From: Strigamia acuminata
Taxonomy: Eukaryota; Arthropoda; Chilopoda; Geophilomorpha; Linotaeniidae
Reading direction: 5' to 3'
NCBI GenBank assembly: GCA_949358305.1
Contig: OX442323.1
Location: 868,001-932,000 of the forward strand
DNA: 64,000 bases
Below the pieces are notes generated by a model. It was not told where the DNA came from, ran no database searches, and worked only from the letters and a program-made list of their open reading frames with translations. The translations under genes were made by a program, and so were the position numbers. How positions within the stretch are numbered: position 1 is the stretch's first letter; every line of letters starts with the position of its first letter. Of the stretch, positions 15,378 through 26,400 are shown piece by piece.

Positions 15378-16051
15378 TGTCACGATTAATTCTGTTGGTA
15401 TAATTAATTCTAAACAATATCGCGCAAAAACTAATTCGCGCAATAGTAATGGGCAAAGTTCGTAGATTTCCCTAAACGTTGTTTCCTTCAAATGTGGACA
15501 TCCAGAAACTCAGGAAACCTAATACTCGCGTTTGACTAACATAATTTATATTGGACAGTTCCTTGCTTACGACGGGTGTTTGTAGGCATAAAAGAATGGA
15601 AGCACGATGATATAAACCTAAAGTGGGAAGGGGATATCATCGGGCAGTGATAATATAAAAGATGTCGGCTTGGAAAATAGCGCAATAGGGTTAGATGTAG
15701 GAGCGCTTGTTGAAGGCGCAAATAATAGAGGACTAAATCTAGATGTTACTAAAGGAGAATGGTGTTATCCAGTAGAGAGCATAAGAAGAAGTGATTAAAC
15801 TTAGGATGATTGGAAAGAAGAAAACTCAGTCATGTGACTGGTCAGATCAATTAAAGAAGGGGGTGGAAAGGTGAAAATAGGAGTTCGATTGTTAAGAATA
15901 ATGATATGCGCATCATCCAGATTGCGCATTCATTAACTGAAGATGAGTAAGCGAGATGAATCATCACGAGTGAAAGAAACAAGAAAATATTATAAGAGAT
16001 AAGATTGGGTTATTCTAAAATAAAAATAGGCGGGTAGACGTGCCCGTGACA
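15378..16051 (-). repeat. Gypsy A 3' LTR
   Basis: 674 bp, beginning TGTCACG and ending CGTGACA on the plus strand. No difference from the 5' LTR at 43351-44024 was seen on reading. It is rich in the GCGCAA word (five GCGCAA/TTGCGC sites by hand count). The polypurine tract adjoins it at 16052. Confidence 0.97.
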
Positions 16052-16064
16052 TCCCCCTCCCCTT
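16052..16064 (-). other. Gypsy A polypurine tract
   Basis: On the minus strand this reads AAGGGGAGGGGGA, directly next to the 3' LTR, where the plus-strand primer of reverse transcription is expected. This fixes the element's direction independently of the ORFs. Confidence 0.85.
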
Positions 16065-17840
16065 AAACCTTTATTATAGTTGTTGAAATAAAGGCAAAGA
16101 GAGAGAGACTCACTCAAAACAATACAACAATAAATACAATCTTGGTTAAATATGTGAAACAAATGTCTAGACTAACATACTCTTGATTAAATAAGATGAT
16201 TATGAGAATTTAGGGGTCGTCACCAGATAAATAATAATAACAAAAATTAACTCATCAGGAAGCTTGAGAATAAATCTACCGACCGACTTGTAAATGAAAA
16301 TTATAAATCAAAAAATAAACAAACTTTTTAAATAAATCGTATAAAACTCATCGAATAAAGATTAAACAATTTTGAAGGACGAAGACAAGACTAACTAAAC
16401 ACGCGACACTCACGGGAGGACATGGACTAAATTTTTTAGGATAGGACGGACTTGAGGCTATACACTTTCAATTTAAGTCATCACAATAAAAATATTTTAC
16501 CCATTTGCTTTGTAAAACGAAGCAATAAATTTCTACGCGGATAAATTTTAAACACGAAAAATAATACAAATAAAGAACGTCACAAGAGAGTTTATCTTAC
16601 GAACAGGGGGTTTTATTCGGATTGGATACCTTTTTTTAGGAAAATGGCGCAAATGAATGCGCAAAACAAAACAAGGTAAGGGATACCATACATGTATGTA
16701 AACTTAACATCAGGTAAGTATGTAAGGAATGATAGGGGAAATAAACATAAAATATGAAAATTGCGCAATGTTGGCGCGATAAACAGAAAATAAAAACATG
16801 ACACTATTTGGAATCATTAAAGGGAAATAATAAAAATGGGGATTAAGGTATCCTCATGCACAACCGGACCGGTTGCCACAGGAAAATTATCACAGTTAGA
16901 AATATTAGGTATTATGAAAATTGAATAAATACTAAATTTGAAAAATCACAAATAATTATCACTATCATGACTCATTCCAGTAATTCAAATGATACAAACT
17001 AAACATAATCATCTCAGTCTTGAGGGAATTTAAAAATTAGAATAATTTCTGGAATAAATCAGGATTTAAATTCAAAAATATCACAGTATAATAAAATTAT
17101 AATAATGAAAAATAATAAGAATAAAGGCACTTTAGACACTAAAAGTCACTAATTGTTCGGCTAACAGTCTGGTCTAAAACGTCAAAAATAAAATATAACT
17201 AAATGAAAACACTTCACTTTTTGGAGCACTTATCCAGCGGTGATGAAGATCAGATAAATTTGCGCAATAAATGTTTCCAGCAGTCCGTGGAATACTACAC
17301 TTGTTGAAAAACACTTAACACAAAATGATGATGATGAGAAACACAAATACAACGGCTAGAACACAAAATCAGTTCCTCAACTCCGTAGAGAAATTTTAGG
17401 AGGGCGCTATAAGAAATTGATGCTCTAGGACGTGTGAGATGAATTTTTATGATGAAATATTTCACTCGCATCCATCATGGTGGCGAGAAACAAAACCAGT
17501 TCCGCAACTCCGTAGAGAAATTTTAGGCGGGCGCTATAAGGAGTTGTTCTCGGGGCACTTGAACGAATAGCTGAGATGAAATACTTTTAATTTCCAGCTC
17601 ATATGTGAGGATGAGAATAAGACCAGTTCCGTAACTCAGATGAGAAATTTTACACGGGCGCTGTAAGGAAATATTCCCATACCGTCTGATGAGCAGAAAT
17701 GATGAAAGACACTGTTGGTGGTGATTTGTTGGTTTAATTGCGCAAAGAGAATGGTGGCGCAAAATAGGTGGTCCTACGGTTTTCCGAGTGATGTTGTTGT
17801 CACCGTAGAATATCTAATTTGAAGAAATTGTTATTGTTTA
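16065..17840 (-). other. Gypsy A 3' noncoding region
   Basis: About 1.8 kb, AT-rich, between the end of ORF3 and the polypurine tract. I see no credible coding frame; the short open frames (for example 16613-16804 and 17523-17762) are isolated and unlike any known protein. It holds a perfect ATTGCGCAAT palindrome at 16760-16769, other GCGCAA words, and a triplicated 127 bp repeat at its ORF3 side. Confidence 0.7.
17366..17750 (-). repeat. Three diverged tandem copies, 127 bp period
   Basis: The block AGTTCC(T/G)CAACTCCGTAGAG followed by AAATTTTA and GGGCGCTATAAG begins at 17371, 17498 and 17625, exactly 127 bp apart each time, with substitutions between copies. It lies in the gypsy A 3' noncoding region just beyond the ORF3 stop, so it would be in the 3' UTR of the transcript. 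Role unknown. Confidence 0.8.
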
Positions 17841-18420
17841 TTAAGGATTACCTGACAAGGTTCTACACGGGGCCGGCATCCGAAATGATTTGATCATGTT
17901 GAGAGCCACGTTAACCACAACTCTCATTGCGTCCCGGTAGTTTGTGGCACCTTGCCTGTTAATTTCATTTTTGCAGTGATCTAAAAAGAGTTCCCCGTAT
18001 CGGAGATACAGGGAATGGAGGAGGGGTTTGGCCTCTTCTGGTCGCATACGGAGGTCGGCTGACGCAAGGGATTGAAAAAGTTGGCGGACCGATGCAGCAG
18101 ACATCCCAAACTGGAGACATGGTCCATTGGCATTTGCGAAATTACACTCGACCGCAGCTGGTGGCAACAAACTGGGGAGCAGTTCCAAGGTGATGCGAGG
18201 AGGCGTGTCATCCCAAATTTGTGATCCTTGGGCCGGTGGGATAGATGGTGCGGTCATCGGGTAAAATCCTGAATCTGTCATCAGATTGCGCAATTCTTGA
18301 AGGCGCAATTCGTCCGACCGTCTCTTTTCTTCCTCTTTTTCCGCTTGCTCACGAGCTTCACGTTCGTCTGCTTGGCGGTGGGCTTCGGCAACTCGGGCTT
18401 TTTCTAACTCGTGTTCCGCG
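17841..18420 (-). pseudogene. Gypsy A ORF3, 3' fragment (after gypsy B insertion)
   Basis: Distal part of the ORF3 that begins at 34991. It has been cut off by gypsy B; 18417-18420 is the CGCG target duplication. The reading frame runs from the insertion point to a stop at 17841-17843, about 191 codons, and it is in register with the 5' fragment once the insertion and one CGCG are discounted. It opens with a charged Glu/Lys/Arg-rich stretch of the kind that forms a helix or coiled coil and ends in a less charged domain with no motif I recognise. There is no signal peptide or membrane segment. As it stands it has no start of its own and is separated from its 5' part by 14.4 kb. Confidence 0.75.
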
Positions 18421-18880
18421 TGTGACGATTCTACTTTTGGGCTAATTTATTAGTCCTTTTAAGATAGATAATTCGGTTTATACAAGACGTTGCTAAGTTT
18501 AGCAACAACCTAACCGAGATAAGCTACGGAAGCCCTTACAAACATGAATATGTGATCAAGTGGAAATAACTTACAGTTTTGGTGTGACATAACATATTTA
18601 TTACTAAATATTAACAACAAAATATGGGTTCTTGACGCGTGTAAACGGGCGGCATCAACTGGTTGAGGATCCGGGCGAAGCCAGAGGGATACGGCTGACT
18701 TGCGGCATCGTCACAAATATCGCTACGGAGACGTATTTGGTCCGCAGCTCGAGTATCTAAAAATGCGAAGAGTCCTTCGCATAAGTAGGATTATTCAGCA
18801 GAATATTCCATATTCCAAATGAATAAAAGTAAAGTAATTAGTGGAATACAACAAATGAATTGTTGTATAAATATTAATTG

Positions 18881-18958
18881 GGCGGGGACCGTCACGACAA
18901 TTGAGAGAACGTCGCGGGAGTTGTTGAGACTCCATCCGCCAGCATGCCTTACGACGAC
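18881..18958. repeat. Structured module, copy 1 (3' LTR of gypsy B)
   Basis: Stems visible on the plus strand: GGCGG 18881-18885 with CCGCC 18936-18940; CGTCG 18910-18914 with CGACG 18952-18956; hairpin GGAGT 18917-18921 with ACTCC 18929-18933. The first two interlock as a pseudoknot. The loop AGCATGCCTTA is shared with copy 2. The same module is at about 31501-31578 in the 5' LTR. Confidence 0.6.
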
Positions 18959-19160
18959 AAGATCTCGTGATCAGGCGCCGAGTATTTAATTGTGTGCTTT
19001 AACTCGCTATCGGTGGTACCAACCACCAGGTAAACATTTCTATGGACTTACCGGGTTTAGAAGATATTGCCAATACAGGATTACCAATGCCCGAGTAATT
19101 TATTTAACACAGTGTTGTTCAACTCCTGTTCACGGGTTACTAACCCGGAGGGTACGAGGG

Positions 19161-19240
19161 GGCGGGGACCGTCACGACGGTCGAGAGAACCATCGCGGGA
19201 GGATTTGACTCCTCCATCCGCCAGCATGCCTTACGATGGC
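19161..19240. repeat. Structured module, copy 2 (3' LTR of gypsy B)
   Basis: Same architecture as copy 1: GGCGG 19161-19165 with CCGCC 19218-19222; CCATCG 19190-19195 with CGATGG 19234-19239; hairpin GGAGGA 19198-19203 with TCCTCC 19210-19215. Relative to copy 1, a G-C pair has become A-T in the second stem and a T-A pair has become G-C in the hairpin, so pairing is kept. An extra hairpin GACCG/CGGTC is present only here. The counterpart is at about 31781-31860. Confidence 0.6.
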
Positions 19241-20163
19241 GGGATCCAACGATCGAGCACCGGGTAAAATATTAATTGGCCACTGCCATTGGATTACCAT
19301 TATCCAGGTAGTTGTTTTATCGCAACATCTTTAGATATTACTCACGGGCTACCAACCCGGCGTGTTACCTGTATATTAGGCTTTTACCGACTTTTAACGT
19401 GCGGAAGGACCAATCGAGAAAAGACGGGAACCTGCGAGGGCTGTTTACAACAACCACCCTGCAGCGGACTGAGGCCAGTTAGCTGAGGGACCTACTTTCA
19501 TTTAGCAAGGTCGTACTGTATACGACCGTTATATTAAGCCACCGTACGAAGTCCTACTGTCCCGTAGAACAGCTGGCTAACGTTACGGGGCCATTTCATG
19601 CGAATGCATGTCTATTACCGGAGTTAGCCTTCCCGAAATAGCCCTACAACAGCAATAACAAAATAGTAATGAATACTAACTGTGGAGAGCTGAGGTGGCC
19701 TGATGTGTCGATAGAGAATAATGAAATCAAACGATAACAATTCAACTACAGACAATATACAAGTTCAGTTATCAAGCTACGGGGGAAGTGAGAAACTGGA
19801 GCTTATATAGTTCTGTAGAACTACTAGATTGGCGACAGCCAATCAGCGTACGAATCGGCGGATTCGTGGGTCACTAGTCCGGACCTAATATATGACTATG
19901 TCCAGATGGGCCCAGTTGGGGTCCGGAAGGGTCCGATTGGTTCCCTTCGACTGGTAAGTAAAGTGGATATTGATTCGATAGAATCAACATCATCAAGTAA
20001 TTAATACTTAATTCATATTGAATAAAATAGTTATATTTTATTCACCGTGTCCAAGTAATAATTTATTACGTTTTTTAGTTTTAACCGAGTTTGAAATACG
20101 CGCGTTGGTTAAACAGCGCCATCTATGGTGAACATTGATAACTATCGATTTGTAATCATCACA

Positions 20164-20900
20164 CATCCCCCGGTGACAAGCATAGAGTTTACTAACTCTC
20201 GATTGTCATTCTTAATGGATAAGAATGTTCACCTAATTCTATCGAATTAATCCACTTGGTAAGTATTTTATTAAACTTAATCATGTTATTTCTTTCAGAA
20301 ACTTCATCACCCGATTAGACTAATCGGCTTCCCTGTACTGCGCAACTCCCGGTTGCTAAGCGACGGAAATGAACTCGTCCGAACATGGATACATGTTCGA
20401 GAAAACTAATTTCGATAGAAATTTTATTTCTTCGTCAAATAAACTTATTCATAGTTTATTAATCAACAAGATAGTCAATAAAAATAAATTTATGCAAAAC
20501 TTTATTTATCGAAAATCTAAACTACTAATTCTTTATTACGAATGTCATAAAAAAATTAACGAATTTCAACTTGAAATTCTTAATCGCTTCGATCAAAGCA
20601 AAATAAACACAAAGTTTCCACAAATAATTATGAAATTGCAAATAAACATATATTAATATGATTAGTTCAAAATAACAACCAAATTGAATTCGGAAAACAA
20701 AACAAATTAAATTGAATTCAATTTTAAATCAAACTATATTCTTATGAATATTTAAATAATTAGTTCAAGATCTTGAAACCAAACAAACACAACACTCATG
20801 AGAATATTTCTTAATTGCAAAAACACAACAAAACACTTGGATTATTTTTAGTCAAAAATATCCACTCGGAAAATAACGAATGTTAGTTTTTTTGTCCCTT
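20164..20900 (-). other. Gypsy B 3' noncoding region
   Basis: About 740 bp, AT-rich, between the ORF3 stop and the 3' LTR. A 95-codon open frame on the plus strand (20369-20656) is antisense to the element and lysine/asparagine-rich, as expected by chance in AT-rich DNA. I see nothing else. Confidence 0.6.
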
Positions 20901-22418
20901 TTAATCCTTCTTTTCGACGTCAGTCGAAACTTTCTCATCCTTTTTCTCGACTTCAGCAGAAGTCAGAAAATCAGACTCTTCAGTCGCCTCTGTCGAGACG
21001 GCGGAAAACACAGCTTCTTCCGGCGCTTCGATTTCATCCGGACTCGGAGGCGGAAACGGCATGTCGTCGAGAAGCTCAGCCACGAAATCAACGACTGAAA
21101 GCAGCTCTTCAGCGTCCTCGAACTGTGCGTCGTCCGAAGTCTCAGACTTAGACGCTAGAGGGGCGCTAGACACGTCGGTTACGGCCGCTGGAGGATCCTC
21201 CACGGGTTTAGACGACGTTTCAACAGCCTGTTGAAGCTTACGAGCTCGCCCTCGTGCCAAGATGTTGGTGCGTTGAACTTTGGCAATTTCTCTCGCTCGG
21301 TCGAGCGTCAGACAGCCTCGTCCTCGCGACATCGTTCTCGGTCGAACGATTTCCTCTACGACCTCGCTTCCGGCGCTCTCGACGGCCTGGACAGTTTCAG
21401 TTGAAACTTCGGAGTCTTCAGACGGCGGCGGCGACTGTCGAAGGAGTTCGACTCTTACGCCGGCGTTGGCTTCAGCGCGGGCCCAGGTGAGGAAGCGCGG
21501 GTCGATGTAAACCGCTTCGCCGCGACTATTCAGGAAAAGTCGGCACTTTGGGCAGTGAGCCCAACATCGCTTCTCGTTAGGCTTAATGCCTTTCACCACG
21601 TGGGGCTGAACCTCCTTGCGCCACGGCTCCGAACGCGGTCGCGTTTTCCTTCCTCGACAGTTGGGACATCTCATTAATGAGGAACCTGCGGATGCACCGC
21701 AGCACCACCCACAACCGACGCAAAAGGGGCAGATCGTCTCAGTTGCCTGGTCCGTTACGATGTTATCGTGCGGAATTCCTGCAGCCATGTCACGTTCGCA
21801 TTGTTCTTTGCGCAGGCGGGCCTTCTCGTCCTTCTTTCTGGCCTTGTTGGCCGCTCGGTACTCGCGGTTGCGAGAAACAGGCTCCGAATAACGCAAAGCG
21901 CCCGGCGGCGGCTCATTCCATCCGTATTCTGATGCAGAAGACTCAGCACCAGCAGGAAGATGCGTAACAGACGCTGATTGTCCCGTCACAGTCGGTGCCG
22001 CCGCATTCGACGTGTTGGCGACGGTGGGCGCCACGCTTGCAGTTGGCGGCCGAAATTCGGGTGAATGCGGGGCCAACGGGACGTTGATAACGTTCGCGGG
22101 CGGATACGCCACCTGGGCCAGCGGGGCCATTTGCGCCGACTCATAAATAGTTGGTTGCGCAGAAGTGGACGGGGCCTGCATCATCGCATTTAAGTCGAGC
22201 GGAAGTCCGTCCGGATGGACGCTCAGCCAATTAAGCGTTGCGAGTTGCAACGGCGTCAGGGCGTACATCGAGGCGGGCGCCGTCGGTATCGGTTGGGCCC
22301 TCATATAAGCGCGCTCGGCCGAACGACGTTGCTCGTCACTAGACGAGGTGGACGAGCTGGAGCTTTCGTGACGATGACGTCGATGACTCCGTTTCGAACG
22401 GTGTTTACCACTTCCCAT
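20901..22418 (-). CDS. Gypsy B ORF3: protein with paired CxxCxGxG-type zinc motifs, function unknown
   Basis: 505 residues from the ATG at 22416-22418; an in-frame TTG lies just upstream, but ATG is the sensible start. Layout: basic Lys/Arg/His and Ser-rich N-terminus, Pro/Ala/Thr-rich linker (about 80-160), basic stretch (185-205), then a cysteine cluster near 230-256 with CPFCVGCG (C-x-x-C-x-G-x-G) followed by CPNCRG, and a further CPKC near 290. The C-terminus is acidic and ends in a short repeated VEKKD motif. There is no signal peptide, membrane segment or furin-like site, so it is not an obvious envelope protein. The gene is visibly GC-richer than gag and pol of the same element. It lies downstream of pol, where extra ORFs of gypsy elements sit. 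The paired cysteine motif resembles the DnaJ zinc domain and recurs in gypsy A ORF3. An RNA- or protein-binding accessory role is possible but unproven. Confidence 0.7.
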   Translation of the reverse strand: MGSGKHRSKRSHRRHRHESSSSSTSSSDEQRRSAERAYMRAQPIPTAPASMYALTPLQLATLNWLSVHPDGLPLDLNAMMQAPSTSAQPTIYESAQMAPLAQVAYPPANVINVPLAPHSPEFRPPTASVAPTVANTSNAAAPTVTGQSASVTHLPAGAESSASEYGWNEPPPGALRYSEPVSRNREYRAANKARKKDEKARLRKEQCERDMAAGIPHDNIVTDQATETICPFCVGCGWCCGASAGSSLMRCPNCRGRKTRPRSEPWRKEVQPHVVKGIKPNEKRCWAHCPKCRLFLNSRGEAVYIDPRFLTWARAEANAGVRVELLRQSPPPSEDSEVSTETVQAVESAGSEVVEEIVRPRTMSRGRGCLTLDRAREIAKVQRTNILARGRARKLQQAVETSSKPVEDPPAAVTDVSSAPLASKSETSDDAQFEDAEELLSVVDFVAELLDDMPFPPPSPDEIEAPEEAVFSAVSTEATEESDFLTSAEVEKKDEKVSTDVEKKD

Positions 22419-23472
22419 CTGCAGACGCAAATAAATTATTTTATTAAAAATAATTCCACTCTAAATAGTCATTCCTTGAGTCCAAGGAATTTAAACGTAT
22501 TGTTCGCAACGAAAAATACACAACTCGAGTTATTTATAACCCTCAACATGTGACACTAATGAGTCACATTCCCCTTGTGTTTATGACACGAGAATGGACT
22601 CGCCGGCAAAGATTTTCATCGAAAATCGCAACTTGTTGATTTTTCAAAAGAAAAATTCTTTTAGTTTCTTTAAACTATTTAATCCAACTTTTCGAATATC
22701 AAAGATAACTTTCGTATTAATTAATTAACACTTAGTCTAATAAATATCTCAAATCGAAAATTCACCGCTAAATAATTTATGCAAGCCTCGACCGCGACTT
22801 GATTTAAATAATTAGTGCCTACATACTTAAAACTTAATAATTCATTATTAATTTTAACCCAACTATTCGACTGAATAGCTAAACTTCCAGAATGATTTAA
22901 TGCCGATTCACGCTTATAACAGCACGTGAATTTATAACCTTTATCGGGACGCCGATATTTTACCAATTGTTGCGAACAATTCTTTTAAATTCTTTGGTCA
23001 AAGAATATTATTGAAAACTACTTACGGTTGAAGCTAATTTTCCTGTTTGAGTCGACTAAATGAATTAGCGTTGAAATTCTCAAGTCGAAAGAATGAAGAC
23101 GGGTCGAAGGGACGAAGTCACTAGTATCCGTGTGTATTACGAAGTGTTTGTGTGCAATGAACCCTGGGAATTTTATTCCCTATTAATTGTCGGGTTCGAG
23201 GTTTAATCACACCTCGTAAGTCTCGTACCTTCGTAATTACGCGAGATTATCACTTTTCAAAGTAATTCTCTGTATTTTGGTTAAAATACATGTAAATACG
23301 ACCAAAAAATTAAAATATTCTACCGAATATTTAATTCATCGCAACAAATTCATATTTTAATATAAATTTCGATAAATATCGTAATATCTTGTCCCCCGGT
23401 GTTGAGATTATAAATCACTACACCTGTCAGACATGTAAATAATTACAGTCTTCAAGTTTTGAATAAAACTTA
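22419..23472 (-). other. Gypsy B pol-ORF3 spacer
   Basis: About 1.05 kb of AT-rich sequence without a convincing frame. At its ORF3 end, on the minus strand, TTTATTTGCGTCTGCAG stands directly before the ATG. That is a good splice acceptor and would fit expression of ORF3 from a spliced RNA. Confidence 0.55.
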
Positions 23473-26400
23473 TCAATTCCAACAAAACTTTGAGGCTTTT
23501 CCTCGTTGTTGGTATGGTTTTTTAAATACTGCAGTGATGTTTCGCACGAAATTTTCATCTGCATATTTAGGATTTGGTTTTCGTTCTCGTCGTGGACGAG
23601 TGCTAGTTCGTGGAACTATCGGTTGGGGTTTGCGGGGTTTTCGAGGTGGTTTCTTTGGAGTTTCACCTCTTTTCAATGCCGCTTTCTTTTCTATAGCAGT
23701 TAATCGTTGTCTATGTCTATGTTTAGACTTAATGGGCGCAGATTTGTCAATTTGCACCGAAGTTGAGTCGGATAATTCCATTGGAATTTCTGAAGAAGTT
23801 TCAGGAATTAATTCCATTTCTTCAGCATCCGGAAGTTGGTTACTTTCATCCATCCATTTAGGATTTTCTTGAGGCGAGTAAGAGGCGGACTTTTGTCCTA
23901 CTTTCCAAGTCTCAATCGGGTACGACGGAGTATAAGAATACAACGCTTTAATATTTACTGATTTTTCAATCGAACCATCAGCTAATTTGCGTAATTTATA
24001 CGCTCCGCCTGGAAGTACTTTAGTAATTTCCCACGGTCCATCTCTCTTCTCGGCAAATCCAGCGGAGATATTTTTATCTGCGCACGAGAGAATGTGAGTC
24101 TGTTTCCAAACTAAATCTCCAACTTCGAACTCCGTAATTACGAACTTTTGTTCGTGTATTTTCCTATGTCGTTCAAAATTCAATTGAATTCTGCGATGCA
24201 TCTCTTGATGCGATCTGCGCAATACATCCAATAGTACTCTGACATATTTTTCTGGATTTTCTTTGTCAAATGGATTGGCATGTTTGATAATCCTTGGGTC
24301 GAAAGGTAATGTTACGATTCGTCCCGTGTTCAGTAGCATCGGGCTTGAGCCTGTTGCCGCTGAGACATTATTTCTCATCGCGAACGCGAATTCATCTAAA
24401 TATCGTGGCCATTGCGTGTGCACGTCTGTGTACAGGGCCAGCATCGTCTTTATATCTCTATTGGCTCGCTCTGTCGGGTTTGCCTGGGCATGATACGTGC
24501 TCGTATGAGACGGGCGAATGTTGTACATATCGCAATACTCATTGTAAATATCGGAAACAAATTGTTTTCCGTTATCACTCACAATCTTTTTGGGGTGTCC
24601 CCATCTGTTTGTAACAGATCTTAATTCTTGAACGCAGTTAGCGCTCGTGGCTTTTGTCAAAGCCTTAATTTCAACGAACTTGGTACAATTGTCAATAATG
24701 ACAAAAATATACTGGTTTTGGGACCTTCCCGCGGGTTTTGGGCCCATCAAGTCCATGTTAATACATTCCCAAGGATTGGTCATGTTGTGGGGTGTGTAAG
24801 GAGCTGCGTGCCTTTTCTGTTGAATAGGTTTGTACTGAGCACAGTGCGTGCAGCTTTTGACGTAGTTCCTGACACTTCTACTCATACCAGGCCAGAAATA
24901 TATTAAACGCGTTTTCTCAAGCGTCTTACTCATCCCAGCGTGACCGCTTAGGGGGTGGCCATGACAAGCGAAGAGTACTCGTTTTACGAGTGAACTGGGT
25001 ACAACGGCTTTAAAGCCGTTTCCCGAATGGTTTAATTCCTCTTCGAATGAAGGGTTAAAATAGATGATCATTTGATCACCATCAACTTCTTTTTTGTCTA
25101 AACAATAGTTTTTGACTTTGTTTTTCCATTCTTTTATTTCAGATTGTGGTATCCCAACAACCTTGTCATTTAATAAATATTCCCGAATGCGTTTGCATTC
25201 AGTATCTAGTAACTGAGCATCTATTATTTCTCTCCTTGTAGGAGGGACTTCTTTAAGTACTTCAGTCAATGCACTGTACAAGGTTTCTTGTACTTCCTCC
25301 CCCTCCTTTTCTTCAGAACATTCTTTAGAATTTTCTGAAAAATAGGAACGCACACTAGCCAAATATTCTCGTTTTTCTGGGGCACGATTTAATGAAACAG
25401 AAGGATTTCCGTCCCATTCAGGCCAGTATTGTTTAATTTCAACGGGTTCCACATGATCACGAAGAGGAATGTCTTCCTCTGTTAGTGGGGCTCTAGAAAG
25501 TGCGTCTGCAACTTGGTTAGCAGCACCTTTTCGAAAAACAATTTTAAAATTTCCACATTGGATTCTTAAGGCCCAACGGCCAAATTTCCCAGATGGTTCA
25601 GGCGTTCGCATCAACCATTTCAGTGCTTCTGCATCTGACTCTAAAGTGAATGTACCATATTCGAGATATGGTTTAAATCGATCAATAGCCCACACAACTG
25701 CGAGACATTCGAGTTCCGGCGTTGTATAACGCTTCTCCGCTCCACGTAAAACTCTGCTTGCATAAGCTACAGGTCTGGGTACAGAAATGTTTTTCTGCTT
25801 CTTTTCATCGAATATATCGACATCTTGGCAAAGGACAGCTCCTAAGCCTTCATGTGAAGCGTCAGTCATGACAACAAATGGCAAAGTCATATCTGGTTTG
25901 TGTAGACAATTGTCACCACAAAGTAGCTCTTTAATTTTATTAAAAGCTTCTGTCTGCTCATCTCCCCATTCAAATGGAGTTTTCTCATTCATCATACGTG
26001 TGTATGGTGCGGCAATAGTTCCGTGATTTGGAACAAACTTCCTGAAGAAGTTAGTCATGCCGTGAAAGCGCTGAATGTCTTTAGCACACGTGGGGGTGGG
26101 AAATTTCATGATCGCCGATATTTTATCGGGATCACCGAAGAGACCTTCGGGTTTAATCCAGTGGCCCAAGAATTTTAATTCTGTACGCCCAAAACGAGAT
26201 TTCGCTTTATTTATTGTCATGTTGGCTTGGTTAAGCCTTTCCAAAACATCTCGAACATGTTTGAGATGATCATCCCAATTATCTGAATACACAATTACGT
26301 CATCCAAATAAACTAACGCGTAGTCTTGTAAAGCTGAACCTAAAATGCCTTCCATCAGACGTTGGAAAGTACAAGGCGCATTGCAAAGGCCGAATGGCAT

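Larger units (their letters stand above)
18421..20163 (-). repeat. Gypsy B 3' LTR
   Basis: 1743 bp, long for a gypsy LTR. It carries an internal, diverged tandem duplication of roughly 280 bp (blocks starting at 18881 and 19161) with conserved hairpins. It matches 31041-32783 at a constant offset of 12,620. The next bases on the plus side (CATCCCCCGG at 20164) read as a short purine run GGGGGA on the minus strand, a weak polypurine tract. Confidence 0.97.

Noticed and set aside
18881-19240. HDV or hammerhead ribozyme
   Set aside because: Helix order is suggestive of HDV on one strand, but the catalytic junction and loop signatures are not found, one helix is missing in copy 1, and no hammerhead core is present.
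18990-19486. Short plus-strand frames in the gypsy B LTRs (also 31610-32106)
   Set aside because: Present in both LTRs only because the LTRs are duplicates; they are antisense and overlap the structured modules.
20369-20656. 95-codon plus-strand frame
   Set aside because: Antisense in an AT-rich noncoding tail, Lys/Asn/Ile composition expected by chance.
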